A stretch of DNA of 36,730 nucleotides from a virus (IMGVR_UViG_3300032093_000401:1-36730); one strand, 5' to 3'; counted from the first letter of the stretch, positions 27,786-36,187 are shown. The notes: generated from the letters alone by a model not told the origin. Program-made: numbers and translations.

Positions 27786-28133
27786 TTAATCCTTATTTTC
27801 AGTGTCGTGTACGTGGAGTTGCATAATTGCATAGTGGATAACCTTGAGAAGGTCTTTGCGCCATTCGGCTGGATCGCCTTTGCGACCATATCGTTGCGTG
27901 TACTTCATCATATTCCCAATATTGAAACCAGTCCCATGACCGGCGTCAATGATGAATTCTGTTGCTTGGAATTTATTGCGGGAATAATGCTGATTGTAAG
28001 TAGCATCAATATAAGACTGAATCTCGTCGAGGAGATTGCCTTCATTATATTTATAATCGATCGCACCGACTTCAGTTGGTTTCATAAAATAATCTTCTTC
28101 AATATTCTTTATCCATGTTTTGACTGCACTCAT
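27786..28133 (-). CDS. Conserved phage protein, DUF3310-like, 115 aa
   Basis: Contains the pattern FNIGNMMKYTQRYGRKGDPA...DLLKVIHYA, which matches the core of phage DUF3310 proteins, and the N-terminal HYSRNKFQATEFIIDAGHG. The family is sometimes fused to or found near nucleotide-metabolism genes; activity unknown. Four-base overlap with the methyltransferase-like gene indicates coupling. Confidence 0.75.
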   Translation of the reverse strand: MSAVKTWIKNIEEDYFMKPTEVGAIDYKYNEGNLLDEIQSYIDATYNQHYSRNKFQATEFIIDAGHGTGFNIGNMMKYTQRYGRKGDPAEWRKDLLKVIHYAIMQLHVHDTENKD

Positions 28134-29344
28134 ACTAAAAACGCCTCCAATGATGCTTTCTCTTCATATGTACTGGTTTGTGAATGATTATATTGAATAA
28201 TGTAATCAGTATCAAGCATTCTTCTCTCACCATTTAAATATGCTACAACTTCAGTTGCCATGTCAGTCGCAGTCTGAACTGGAACATTTTGGCAAATCAT
28301 ATTCGCATTACGTGGGCTTGCATCAACTAATTCAAAGTCTTGTGGAAGTCCCATAATTGTCATTGCTTCGCGATAATTAATATACCGATCATGTACAGGA
28401 TGTGCAAGCATAACAGGATAATGACCCACAAAGGCGCCGATATAATCACGGGGAACAATTGTATTCCTACGCATAATAGAACCACCAGCAGCGAGCTTAG
28501 CGTCACGGTATTCGCATTTAGTAACTTCTTTTTCATACCCGTGAGCGCTCATCCACTTTGCTACTTCAACATAATTAGTTTTAGTTTCAATATAAGCTAA
28601 TACGTCAGCATTACGAGCAGATTCTGATGGGATCTGAGAAGCAAACTGAGCATGAGTGATTCCACCCTCAAGTTCTTCTAGAATGTAGCGATAGTATGGA
28701 TCATCCTGTGATGGAATCTTCTTGTTAATAGAATCTGTCTGGAAGTTAGAGTTAATGTTAGTCAGTAACTGCTCAATAGGAGTATATGGTCTACTGTAGT
28801 AATTCAACATTGGCACCTTATCATCTTTCCAGAAGAAGTAGAACGAACGTTCACGAACTTGAGGAAGACCGTGCAATAGAGACTTTGTGCGATACACCGA
28901 CATAGTATATCCATTTTCTTTGCCAATTCGCTTTAGATTGTTACGTACTGTATCACCAACCTTGCCGGCAAATCCTGGAGCATTCTCGCCCCAAAGAACT
29001 CGTGGCTTCATGTTTTCAAGTACGTACTGAGTACTTTCAGACAACCATTTGTTGTTGGGATTGTGGTCTCCATATCCATGACTAAGCATTGAAAGACCGG
29101 CACACGGACACACACTATGCACAACATCTACTGCATAGGGATGAACTCCACCCTGATCTAGAAGAATGTATGGAATATTTGAATCATACTTAGTCTTATA
29201 ATGATTTAGAATATGCTTGTCGTTTGCTTGAAAAGGAGAATAGGACAAGAAATATTCTGGAGCTCTGCCATGAGCAGCATGAGCACCTAGAGTCTCGCCT
29301 CCGATAAGTGGTACAATACTAGCATGAGTAAATTCACTTTGCAT
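28130..29344 (-). CDS. Cytosine-C5 methyltransferase-like protein, 404 aa
   Basis: Catalytic motif IV PC is at 80-81 (VCPCAGLS), motif VI ENAP at 120-123, motif VIII QVRER at 162-166, and the C-terminal motif X-like NMICQNVPVQTATDM is present, so the C5-methyltransferase scaffold is clear. Motif I is degenerate: IVPLIGGETLG replaces the usual DLFAGIGG SAM loop, and motif II is also weak. Either a divergent SAM enzyme or one that uses another donor. It lies in an operon with dCMP hydroxymethylase and a glycosyltransferase-like gene, suggesting a DNA-cytosine modification step. Confidence 0.85.
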   Translation of the reverse strand: MQSEFTHASIVPLIGGETLGAHAAHGRAPEYFLSYSPFQANDKHILNHYKTKYDSNIPYILLDQGGVHPYAVDVVHSVCPCAGLSMLSHGYGDHNPNNKWLSESTQYVLENMKPRVLWGENAPGFAGKVGDTVRNNLKRIGKENGYTMSVYRTKSLLHGLPQVRERSFYFFWKDDKVPMLNYYSRPYTPIEQLLTNINSNFQTDSINKKIPSQDDPYYRYILEELEGGITHAQFASQIPSESARNADVLAYIETKTNYVEVAKWMSAHGYEKEVTKCEYRDAKLAAGGSIMRRNTIVPRDYIGAFVGHYPVMLAHPVHDRYINYREAMTIMGLPQDFELVDASPRNANMICQNVPVQTATDMATEVVAYLNGERRMLDTDYIIQYNHSQTSTYEEKASLEAFLV

Positions 29345-30431
29345 CTAGGATCCTTTGAATTTCATTTCGTTGTACGTTCTTATCTAAAGGATGATTGTCA
29401 TAGAGACACTCGTACATGCGATGACCAAGTTGAGCCAGTTCTTCTGTGCTCATGTTTTCAATTTTTTGAATTGTATTTCCGACAAAGGCATCGCCATAGA
29501 TGGCACCCTCTTTGTCTGAACAGAGTAAGATAGACTTACAGTCAACAACCTGTTGTACCCTCGAGCGCCACCAGCCAGACCCAGCGTGGTAGTATTCGGG
29601 CATCAAACATCCCCAGTTCCTATTATATATACGGCACATTTCTGATTCAATTACACGTTCACCCTTGTACTCACCTCGCTTAGCGCCGAAACTAAGAATT
29701 GGCCAAGAAGGATTTTGAAGCTTTAGCCACTTTTGAGTCTTACCCTGAATAAGAGATGAGAAGATCCACTGCTGCTGCTTATCATTAGCATCAACAATAT
29801 CATCGCCTAGAAAAGCAGCAAGACCTGAAATCTCCTCGCCATAATTATTAAATGGTGAGCGATTTAGATTGTACGGGTTGGGATTGTAAGTGAAGACTGG
29901 GCCCTGCCATTCCAGACCAAAAAGTGCAGGATCACCACCAGCAAAAGAGCAAACTAGAAGACGATTCTTCTTAGAGTTGATGATCTTACAAGACTCAATA
30001 TAGTGTGACCGGTTATTCTTTAGAAGTTCTACTGGCTCGTCACCAGCATACAGATCGACAAGATAAGGCCGGAATGCAGCATTGCCATCTCCTTCTTCAA
30101 GATTCTTTTGATATCCACTAAAGCTTGCAAACACCTGATTGATTTGCCAATCATCAAAAGCTAGAATACAATCTGGCCGTGCTGCTACAGCCCAAAGACC
30201 AGAATAAAGACGTTGACAAAAAGACTGAATAGAATGCAGATAAACAATCACCTCATCATAACTCGAAAGATCTTCACCCTGCTGAACAGGACGTTGTTCG
30301 ACCTGCCAACCCATATCTTCCAAACAACGAATGAGTGAATATTGTGAGTTCAGGATCTTTAGTTGCTTACGCTGAAAATAGTCTCGTTCATTCTGCTCAG
30401 CATTAAAACCAGTAATCAAAATCTTTTTCAT
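29334..30431 (-). CDS. GT-B-like glycosyltransferase candidate, 365 aa
   Basis: N terminus MKKILITGFNAEQNERDYFQ is a Rossmann start. The C-terminal third has a donor-site pattern (EYYHAGSGWWRSRVQQVVDC ... LLCSDKEGAIYGDAF, then EELAQLGHRMYECLYDNHPL) as in GT-B enzymes. No similarity to T4 alpha- or beta-glucosyltransferase is evident. It overlaps the dCMP hydroxymethylase stop by one base and the methyltransferase-like start by 11 bases. Best guess: modifies hydroxymethylcytosine in DNA; a surface-glycan role is the alternative. Confidence 0.65.
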   Translation of the reverse strand: MKKILITGFNAEQNERDYFQRKQLKILNSQYSLIRCLEDMGWQVEQRPVQQGEDLSSYDEVIVYLHSIQSFCQRLYSGLWAVAARPDCILAFDDWQINQVFASFSGYQKNLEEGDGNAAFRPYLVDLYAGDEPVELLKNNRSHYIESCKIINSKKNRLLVCSFAGGDPALFGLEWQGPVFTYNPNPYNLNRSPFNNYGEEISGLAAFLGDDIVDANDKQQQWIFSSLIQGKTQKWLKLQNPSWPILSFGAKRGEYKGERVIESEMCRIYNRNWGCLMPEYYHAGSGWWRSRVQQVVDCKSILLCSDKEGAIYGDAFVGNTIQKIENMSTEELAQLGHRMYECLYDNHPLDKNVQRNEIQRILDAK

Positions 30432-31093
30432 TACTTCACCATATTAAAATGTCTAGAATACACATGAAGGCTACCAACACTCCAGACGATCTTAGTCTTA
30501 GTAATACCAAGAGCCGACCCGAGTAATTTAACCACATGATCTTGCCAAGCATAATCATTACGATAGCCAAAGACAACATCATTACTGCGCATCTGAACAA
30601 CTGCAATCAGTACACCATCACGAATCATATACTGAACAGTATTGGTGCACATGAAGTCTGAACGACCATTGTGATTATAGTCCAGCCACATATTTGGCCG
30701 AGTATAGATCATAACAGCTCGACGACTATTCGGATTTGCCGATAATTCTTGATACACACGATAGTACTGATTATAGTTATCTTCGTGCCAAATAGCCCAG
30801 CCATAATTGGAATTGATCTTGCCGTCAGTGCAAGCAACCGAAGTCCAGATCTCAGGTGGATTTGCTTCTTGCTTTCCACCGGGAATGTCCTTAACATACA
30901 AAGACTTCGATTTGTACCAATCGAGCTCACGCTGGATGTAGTCTTCATTCGGCTTACCAAAGATGGCTGGTTCATTTGCTTCAAACGTAGCACCAATCAT
31001 CTCGATAGTCTTAACGCCAGTCTTGTCAATTACAAACCGTTCAGCAGCGAGTTCATTGACAAAGTACTGGCGAATATCTTCAACTTGCATCAT
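30431..31093 (-). CDS. 42: dCMP hydroxymethylase, T4 gp42-like, 220 aa
   Basis: Thymidylate-synthase-fold enzyme making 5-hydroxymethyl-dCMP from dCMP and methylene-THF. It matches T4 gp42 in long blocks: FVIDKTGVKTIEMIGA, YIQRELDWYKSKSL.VKDIPG, INSNYGWAIW, SDFMCTNTVQY with the catalytic Cys, RSNDVVFGYRNDYAWQ and SLHVYSRHF. The C terminus ends about 20 residues earlier than in T4. Start ATG 31093 with GGAG inside the upstream gene. It predicts that cytosine is replaced by hydroxymethylcytosine in phage DNA. Confidence 0.96.
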   Translation of the reverse strand: MMQVEDIRQYFVNELAAERFVIDKTGVKTIEMIGATFEANEPAIFGKPNEDYIQRELDWYKSKSLYVKDIPGGKQEANPPEIWTSVACTDGKINSNYGWAIWHEDNYNQYYRVYQELSANPNSRRAVMIYTRPNMWLDYNHNGRSDFMCTNTVQYMIRDGVLIAVVQMRSNDVVFGYRNDYAWQDHVVKLLGSALGITKTKIVWSVGSLHVYSRHFNMVK

Positions 31094-31490
31094 TATTAAG
31101 AACTCCAAGGTTAGTTGACTTGACCATGTTTACGTCAGCAACTCCTCCCTTGTTACCACTATCAATTCGAACAGGACGATTCACGAGATCTCGTCTTGAA
31201 TCCTGACCTTCCATCTTTCCACGGCTGTATGAGACAAAGAAGGATAGATAGTTGATGGCATCCTTCGCCGAGTCTTCGAGCGATTCAAAGTTGGCTGTCT
31301 CGCCTGCTTCCATTGCTTCCATGACAGAATAAATTCGAGTAATTTTCTGATGGACCATATCAAGAATCGTAGCACAACCACGAGGATAATGGTCAGCCTG
31401 CCGAATACGCGACTTTTCATTTTGATAATCTTTCGACTTTCGTTGCTGCAGTTCACCACATTCTTGTAGGACTCTAAGAGATTCACGCAT
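31080..31490 (-). CDS. DUF1599/nucleotide-modification-associated protein, 136 aa
   Basis: Sequence LQECGELQQRKSKDYQNEKS, HYPRGCATILDMVHQKITRI and SLEDSAKDAINYLSFFVSYS match the phage family DUF1599, named nucleotide modification associated domain 1. Probably an all-alpha nucleotide-binding enzyme. ATG 31490 is used; GTG 31499, overlapping the upstream stop, is possible. Placed right before dCMP hydroxymethylase with a 14-base overlap, so a role in modified-nucleotide metabolism is likely. Confidence 0.78.
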   Translation of the reverse strand: MRESLRVLQECGELQQRKSKDYQNEKSRIRQADHYPRGCATILDMVHQKITRIYSVMEAMEAGETANFESLEDSAKDAINYLSFFVSYSRGKMEGQDSRRDLVNRPVRIDSGNKGGVADVNMVKSTNLGVLNNDAS

Positions 31491-31495
31491 AATTT

Positions 31496-31945
31496 TCACT
31501 TTCTAAATTTAGAAATTTGACGGGACATGGTATGTAGTTGTTCAGACAATTGTTGATTTTCTACTATATCAACAATCTCACAATTTGTCAATAGATAAGA
31601 TCGTACTGGTGTTCCATCATTTCTTTTTTCCATCACATACGAGTTGACATGATTTGGACACTGGTATACTTTAACAGGATCTGAAGCTTCATGAGGAACC
31701 TGAACAAAATATAATTCATCAGTAGAATCGATCTTGTTCCATAGCGTCTTACTGTAATTTTCTCCGATCCAAAAACTTTGAGTCTTTCTATTTAGCTGAA
31801 AAGTTTTTACCTGAACAGTCTTATCAAAAAACAAAATATCATGCGGATGATACTTATCAAATTCACGAGTTAAAATAGCAGCTGGACCTAGATGCTCTGC
31901 GACCAGGTCTTCACCAATACAACCAATAGTTTCACGCGCGTTCAT
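31496..31945 (-). CDS. PD-(D/E)XK nuclease-like protein, 149 aa
   Basis: Nuclease-fold pattern GEDLVAEHLG (Glu of motif), HPHDILFFDKTVQVKTF (D, then Q-V-K: D...xVK) and a hydrophobic alpha/beta remainder. Start ATG 31945 (GGAGAAAAAGT). It overlaps the other nuclease-like gene by 14 bases. Likely a restriction- or repair-type endonuclease; in T4 analogous enzymes degrade cytosine-containing host DNA. Activity not proven. Confidence 0.68.
   Translation of the reverse strand: MNARETIGCIGEDLVAEHLGPAAILTREFDKYHPHDILFFDKTVQVKTFQLNRKTQSFWIGENYSKTLWNKIDSTDELYFVQVPHEASDPVKVYQCPNHVNSYVMEKRNDGTPVRSYLLTNCEIVDIVENQQLSEQLHTMSRQISKFRK
31500..31515. repeat. 16-bp perfect palindrome TTTCTAAATTTAGAAA
   Basis: Lies at the end of the nuclease-like gene and at the ribosome-site position of the DUF1599 gene. 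It could control translation or bind a protein; chance is possible given its AT content. Confidence 0.5.
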
Positions 31946-32447
31946 ATACTTTTTCTCCATATTTCATAATCTGAGCTTTGCCAATTTGCGCGGAAAGCCG
32001 AGGATCTTTTAGTTGCACCTTGCCTTCAGTAATTTTTTTCCATTTACGATAAAGTTTTGGTTCCAGCAAGTGAAGTACGTCATTACAATTTAATTTCCAA
32101 ATTTCTACAATTTTACCACTTTCATATCGAGAACAATAATGATTTTTGTATTTACAAATTTTATCATTTATTAGATATTGCATTTGTTTTTCCCACTTGG
32201 GAAAAACAGAAATGCCGCCGTATGAAGCTTTTAAAGTAGAAGTGGTGGAAGACTTATATTCACACCCTGCAGGCTCTTCATCAATACCATCAGCCCCAGT
32301 CAATGTTGGGGAAATTTTATGGCCAAGGATCCCAGCCATATGGATTTCACGAAGACGACCACCGGCCGTAGGATCACCAAGGCCGTTCTCGATGCAAATA
32401 TTAAAAATGCATTCAATATGATGTGCCATTTGTTGTTCAGGAGTCAT
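31932..32447 (-). CDS. Restriction-type endonuclease-like protein, 171 aa
   Basis: Start ATG 32447 after AGGGA, under the promoter at 32472-32500. Motif order GGRLREIHMAGILGHKI, GADGIDEE and GCEYKSSTTSTL gives an E...D...ExK-type PD-(D/E)XK site. Paired with a second such protein downstream. Suggested role: cleavage of unmodified DNA while hydroxymethylated phage DNA is spared; inference from neighbours. Confidence 0.68.
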   Translation of the reverse strand: MTPEQQMAHHIECIFNICIENGLGDPTAGGRLREIHMAGILGHKISPTLTGADGIDEEPAGCEYKSSTTSTLKASYGGISVFPKWEKQMQYLINDKICKYKNHYCSRYESGKIVEIWKLNCNDVLHLLEPKLYRKWKKITEGKVQLKDPRLSAQIGKAQIMKYGEKVYERA

Positions 32448-32471
32448 AACCAATTCCCTTGTTACTATTTC

Positions 32472-32500
32472 AGTATACAAAGGTTTGCAAAAAATGTCAA
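32472..32500 (-). promoter_or_regulatory. Promoter of the nuclease/modification operon (TTGACA-17-TATACT)
   Basis: TTGACA 32500-32495, TATACT 32477-32472. It would drive both nucleases, DUF1599, gene 42, the glycosyltransferase- and methyltransferase-like genes and DUF3310. Confidence 0.85.
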
Positions 32501-32514
32501 CAAATTAATTTAGC

Positions 32515-33828
32515 TTAAAATGTTGGTGATTCTATCATTGATACTATTGGAGTGTCTTGTGGTAAATCTGCTACTGTTCCTACAAATGTAACTTGTGAAT
32601 TTAGAAGCAGTTTACCATTCTTTACTAACACTACCACATCGTTGTTTATAACCGGAGGCGGTGGCGGTGGAGGGGGAGGCGGTGGTGGTGGAGGCGGTGG
32701 TGGAGGCGGAGGTGGGGGAGGAGGTGGGGGAGGAGGTGGGGGAGGAGGTGGAGGCATAACCTCGTCGCCTATAGTTACACCATATAAATCTGCGTCCGGA
32801 AGCAGTGTTGGTACCGAAGGGAATAGAATATCGTTAGTCGAATACGGATCAAGTCCAAATAATCTACACACAACTGCTAAAGTAACCGATCTCATATCCT
32901 TAGTAGGCATAAGATCTCGGCCTTGATACAGTTTCTCTTTAGCGAGACCTGGCCATTTAGTAATTACTGGAGCAAGGTTCCATTCTTTAAGAGCTCCACC
33001 AGCCAAAATAACTACGTTGCCTACTCCATGATCTGTTCCGGCATTTGCGTTTGGATAGAAGCCTCTACCAAATTCGGAAGCACCAAAGAATATAACATCG
33101 TTCCAGCGCTCTCCCATTGCAGCTTTTAGATTTCCTATAAATTCGTCTACCGCATCAATTGCTCCACCCAAAGGCCAAGATTGACTTGTGTGTGTATCAA
33201 ATCCACCAAATTCTGTATAAAATACGTTATAGCCTAATGCGCTCAGTTCAGCTATTCTGGCTGGCGAAGTTAGTGTTGGTGTCATATCACCCTGTAGAAC
33301 CATCTGATCAAAAGCACTCATGAGTGGTGTGTCAGATTTCCACATTTCTTGTAATCTTGTTTGTTGCACAGCAGTAAGTTTAGTTACTCTTTCGCCAAAG
33401 GTAGATATTGAATTATCACCTAAAACACCAAGAGTACCAAAAGTAGAAGTAGTGCCAGGTACTACAGAAGCGCCCTTGGCAACATAGCCATGATTGTTAA
33501 TAGCCGTCATTAATCTATTAACCCAGCCAGTCTTTAATTGCATTGGTGTGTCACCACCAGATTGCAATACTCGCTGGCCATCAAAGTGTGATCTATCAGC
33601 ATAAGTAGTACCAACGGCATGAACAAAAGAAGCTTCTTTTAATCCTACCATATTATGTAGCACATTACATTTACCGTGTAGTGCAAAGAACCCGTCTAAG
33701 TCCATTTCTCCCGCGAAGGGAAACTTACTACGGTATACATTGAATTCTGGGTCGCCTCTAGGGATAACTACATCGAGTCCATCCATTGCACCTAGTAGTG
33801 GAGCGAATATAAAAATTGGCTGCTTCAT
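32515..33828 (-). CDS. DUF1501 family protein with 34-residue polyproline tract, 437 aa
   Basis: DUF1501 (alkaline-phosphatase-superfamily-like) with DRSHFDGQRVLQSG, FGGFDTHTSQSW, SEFGRGFYPNANAGTDHGVG and the ending DMRSVTLAVVCRLFGLD. In bacteria these proteins are exported and pair with DUF1800 genes; their reaction is unknown. Here the Tat signal is missing. Residues 359-392 are 34 consecutive prolines, then a 45-residue beta-rich tail. It follows the DUF1800 gene by 13 bases. Unusual for a phage. Confidence 0.9.
   Translation of the reverse strand: MKQPIFIFAPLLGAMDGLDVVIPRGDPEFNVYRSKFPFAGEMDLDGFFALHGKCNVLHNMVGLKEASFVHAVGTTYADRSHFDGQRVLQSGGDTPMQLKTGWVNRLMTAINNHGYVAKGASVVPGTTSTFGTLGVLGDNSISTFGERVTKLTAVQQTRLQEMWKSDTPLMSAFDQMVLQGDMTPTLTSPARIAELSALGYNVFYTEFGGFDTHTSQSWPLGGAIDAVDEFIGNLKAAMGERWNDVIFFGASEFGRGFYPNANAGTDHGVGNVVILAGGALKEWNLAPVITKWPGLAKEKLYQGRDLMPTKDMRSVTLAVVCRLFGLDPYSTNDILFPSVPTLLPDADLYGVTIGDEVMPPPPPPPPPPPPPPPPPPPPPPPPPPPPPPPPPPVINNDVVVLVKNGKLLLNSQVTFVGTVADLPQDTPIVSMIESPTF
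32653..32754. repeat. 102-bp low-complexity tract encoding 34 prolines
   Basis: Composed of CCN codons on the minus strand, with near-identical 12-bp units (CCACCTCCTCCC) in the N-terminal part. Plus strand is an uninterrupted G-rich run with many GG/GGGG groups, so G-quadruplex and slippage are possible. Confidence 0.95.
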
Positions 33829-33841
33829 TAAATTAGTCTCC

Positions 33842-35221
33842 TTATCGCCATGTCATTTCGGGGGAAACGAAGAAGGACGATAATGCATCATTCGTAGTTG
33901 ATATACTACGAACAATAGTTTCTGTTGCCGCTCCAACATCAGCCACGTCCAATGGCATAGTGGTTCCTACTAAAGTTAAGAAATTTTTCCAAATATACAT
34001 AAACTTGTTTAATCTCCAGAACATTTCTTCTGAAGTTACAAAAGACTTAATATCCGGATATCCAGCTGGAGATCCTGGTCTCCATACACCAGTGCGATCT
34101 AGAGCAAATCCATTAGAACCAAAAGCTATAGGTTCTAGATTAGTAATTCCAGCTCCAGCTAAATATCTACTTACTGCTACTGACCAATCCCATTTATCTC
34201 TAAATTTCTTAGATTGGTTAATATCTGTATTAATTAAGTTATCAAAGAATATGTTGACCAACTTCTTGTAGATAGCTGGTAACCATCCTCCAGTGAATTT
34301 CCATTCGTCTTTTAGCTGATCAATAATCCATCTAGGAGGATCGTCGCTAATAAAGTGTCTTGCTAATTTGTAGCAAATGAACTCTGCACAAGAATCTGTA
34401 ATACACAGATCTTTTACAATCGATTCTGCTTGCTCATATCCACCGGCAGGATAAACTTTACCCAATACTACTCTTTCGCCTGGCTCGTGCATTCTTTCAT
34501 CGAATACAAACTTACCCAGTCTTATACCAGCAATTGGAGCGAGTTCTGATACCCAACCATTTCTAGTATAGCCTGTGAGAGCCTTGCTTAACTCTATAAC
34601 ATCATCTTGTGTATAGCCACCATTAACACCGATGGTGTATAACTCGAGTAATTCTCTACCAAGATTTTCATTCATTCCTTTACGGCCCCGACCCATCGGG
34701 CTATTCATTCCATATGAGTTCCAGTGCGTCAAATAGTCAAGCATAGCAGGACTCTGACAAGCAGCTGAAATTACTAGATCATGGAAATATCCCATCATCT
34801 TGGGACGAATGTGATAGAACTCATGGGCTACCATATGTCCGCCTGCTTCGCAAGCGAAATGATTAGACCAAAAATGCATTAATCTTTCTGGAAATGGGTG
34901 ATTAGTGCTTACAGCAACTTCATACCGTTTCTTTATACCGGCGGGCTGTGTAACAGTCATGCTGTAGTTCCACCACTCATTACTCCTCCACGCTGGTACT
35001 TCCACAGACATTTGCCCTGTGGGTACTGATCTTCTACGAATTTCCGCGTGATAAGCTGATAAATCGTCTGGTGTTTGTGCTAAAGCATATTGCTGTGATG
35101 AAGCATCAAATGTAGCTAACTGATCTAGTAAATGTTTTTTAGCATCTACAATAGAAGAAGCTTCACCGGGTTTAGCTCCTAATCCGAATCTATTTAGTGC
35201 ATAAAAAATAGGTTTACTCAT
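33842..35221 (-). CDS. DUF1800 family protein, 459 aa
   Basis: DUF1800 signature blocks: LNRFGLGAKPGE at the start, RLMHFWSNHFA, and NENLGRELLELYTIGVNGGYTQDDV followed by ALTGYTRNG. Members are typically exported bacterial proteins of unknown function encoded next to DUF1501 proteins, as here. No signal peptide. It follows the MazG-like gene with an 8-base overlap, so it belongs to the early operon of gp46/PDF. Function unknown. Confidence 0.9.
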   Translation of the reverse strand: MSKPIFYALNRFGLGAKPGEASSIVDAKKHLLDQLATFDASSQQYALAQTPDDLSAYHAEIRRRSVPTGQMSVEVPAWRSNEWWNYSMTVTQPAGIKKRYEVAVSTNHPFPERLMHFWSNHFACEAGGHMVAHEFYHIRPKMMGYFHDLVISAACQSPAMLDYLTHWNSYGMNSPMGRGRKGMNENLGRELLELYTIGVNGGYTQDDVIELSKALTGYTRNGWVSELAPIAGIRLGKFVFDERMHEPGERVVLGKVYPAGGYEQAESIVKDLCITDSCAEFICYKLARHFISDDPPRWIIDQLKDEWKFTGGWLPAIYKKLVNIFFDNLINTDINQSKKFRDKWDWSVAVSRYLAGAGITNLEPIAFGSNGFALDRTGVWRPGSPAGYPDIKSFVTSEEMFWRLNKFMYIWKNFLTLVGTTMPLDVADVGAATETIVRSISTTNDALSSFFVSPEMTWR

Positions 35222-35621
35222 GTATCATTTTCCTTAAAAGACCATGATTGCCACTATGATCAGGAGCAATCCACCATTCAGGTTTTACAAGATCTGGAAG
35301 ACCGAGTGGATTCGGTCGACTTTCTTTAATGCCTACCTGCTTCTGCATATTAGCAGAGTGTACTTCATTCCAAGCTAACTTGGCATTTACATCAAATGCG
35401 TCGAGTGTGCCAATGGCAACCACACACAAATCAATCAGTGCGTCGACAATCTCTTCAGGATTATTTATATTATCCTTTAACTCATTTAGTTCTTCTTCAA
35501 GGAATTTCACACGAAATTCAAGAAACTGCTTGAGCTTTTCAGCATCAAACGTCCGGACTTTTTCATTCACACCATACTTGGTGTGCATATCTTCAATATC
35601 ATTAACCCAAACAATACTCAT
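35214..35621 (-). CDS. MazG-like nucleoside triphosphate pyrophosphohydrolase, 135 aa
   Basis: All-alpha NTP-PPase with EEELNEL and EIVDALIDL, the paired acidic helices that bind Mg and triphosphate. Likely hydrolyses a (d)NTP to the monophosphate. In T4 gp56 removes dCTP so that hydroxymethyl-dCTP is used; this protein could do the same job beside gene 42, but a host-stress MazG role is also possible. It overlaps the deformylase stop by four bases. Confidence 0.85.
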   Translation of the reverse strand: MSIVWVNDIEDMHTKYGVNEKVRTFDAEKLKQFLEFRVKFLEEELNELKDNINNPEEIVDALIDLCVVAIGTLDAFDVNAKLAWNEVHSANMQKQVGIKESRPNPLGLPDLVKPEWWIAPDHSGNHGLLRKMIHE

Positions 35622-36187
35622 GATTTTAATGCCTCTAAAATTTGTTCTGCTTCTGGTGTAAGACTCTTAATTCGTAGGCCGCCTGCCGTAACAGGAGTAC
35701 CCTTATTTAGCTTTGATTGAAGCTTCCTTGCTTGTTCAAGATGATAGCGATTCGCTCGCTTGATATGAACAATTCCTTCAAGGTGATCAAACTCGTGTTG
35801 AAAAACTCGTGCTGACATTCCATCAAAGACACGAGTCTCAGTCTGGCCATCTGGATTTGTATAACGAACTTTCACTTTCTTTGGACGCTTGACCTTTATC
35901 CAAAGATTAGGATAACTCAAGCATCCTTCTTCTAAATATACCATTTCACTAGAAATGTCAACAACTCTTGGGTTGAATACACCAATAATATTTTGAGCTC
36001 TCATGACAAAAGCTCGATAAGGAAGACCTACCTGTGGAGCAGCAAGACCAAGGCCATCATGATCTCTCATCGTTTCAGCCAAGTCATTGTATAACTCGAC
36101 CGGATTCATTGGAGGATTTGTAAAATCGAAGTTTGTAGTCTTCTGCTTCAAAATTAGATCATTACAATCTACAAGTTCACGAATCAT
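35618..36187 (-). CDS. def: Peptide deformylase, 189 aa
   Basis: Removes the formyl group from nascent proteins. Motif 1 GLGLAAPQVG (45-54), motif 2 EGCLSYP (87-93, metal-binding C89) and motif 3 QHEFDHLEG (130-138, H131 and H135) are complete. Phage deformylases are common in T4-like cyanophages. The C-terminal extension of about 30 residues is longer than in the shortest phage forms. Confidence 0.96.
   Translation of the reverse strand: MIRELVDCNDLILKQKTTNFDFTNPPMNPVELYNDLAETMRDHDGLGLAAPQVGLPYRAFVMRAQNIIGVFNPRVVDISSEMVYLEEGCLSYPNLWIKVKRPKKVKVRYTNPDGQTETRVFDGMSARVFQHEFDHLEGIVHIKRANRYHLEQARKLQSKLNKGTPVTAGGLRIKSLTPEAEQILEALKS

Noticed and set aside
30431-31093. Thymidylate synthase
   Set aside because: It shares that fold, but the sequence blocks match T4 gp42 dCMP hydroxymethylase much more closely.
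32552-32926. Plus-strand frame coding a long polyglycine protein
   Set aside because: It is the complement of the polyproline tract of the DUF1501 gene, with no ribosome site, promoter or domain.
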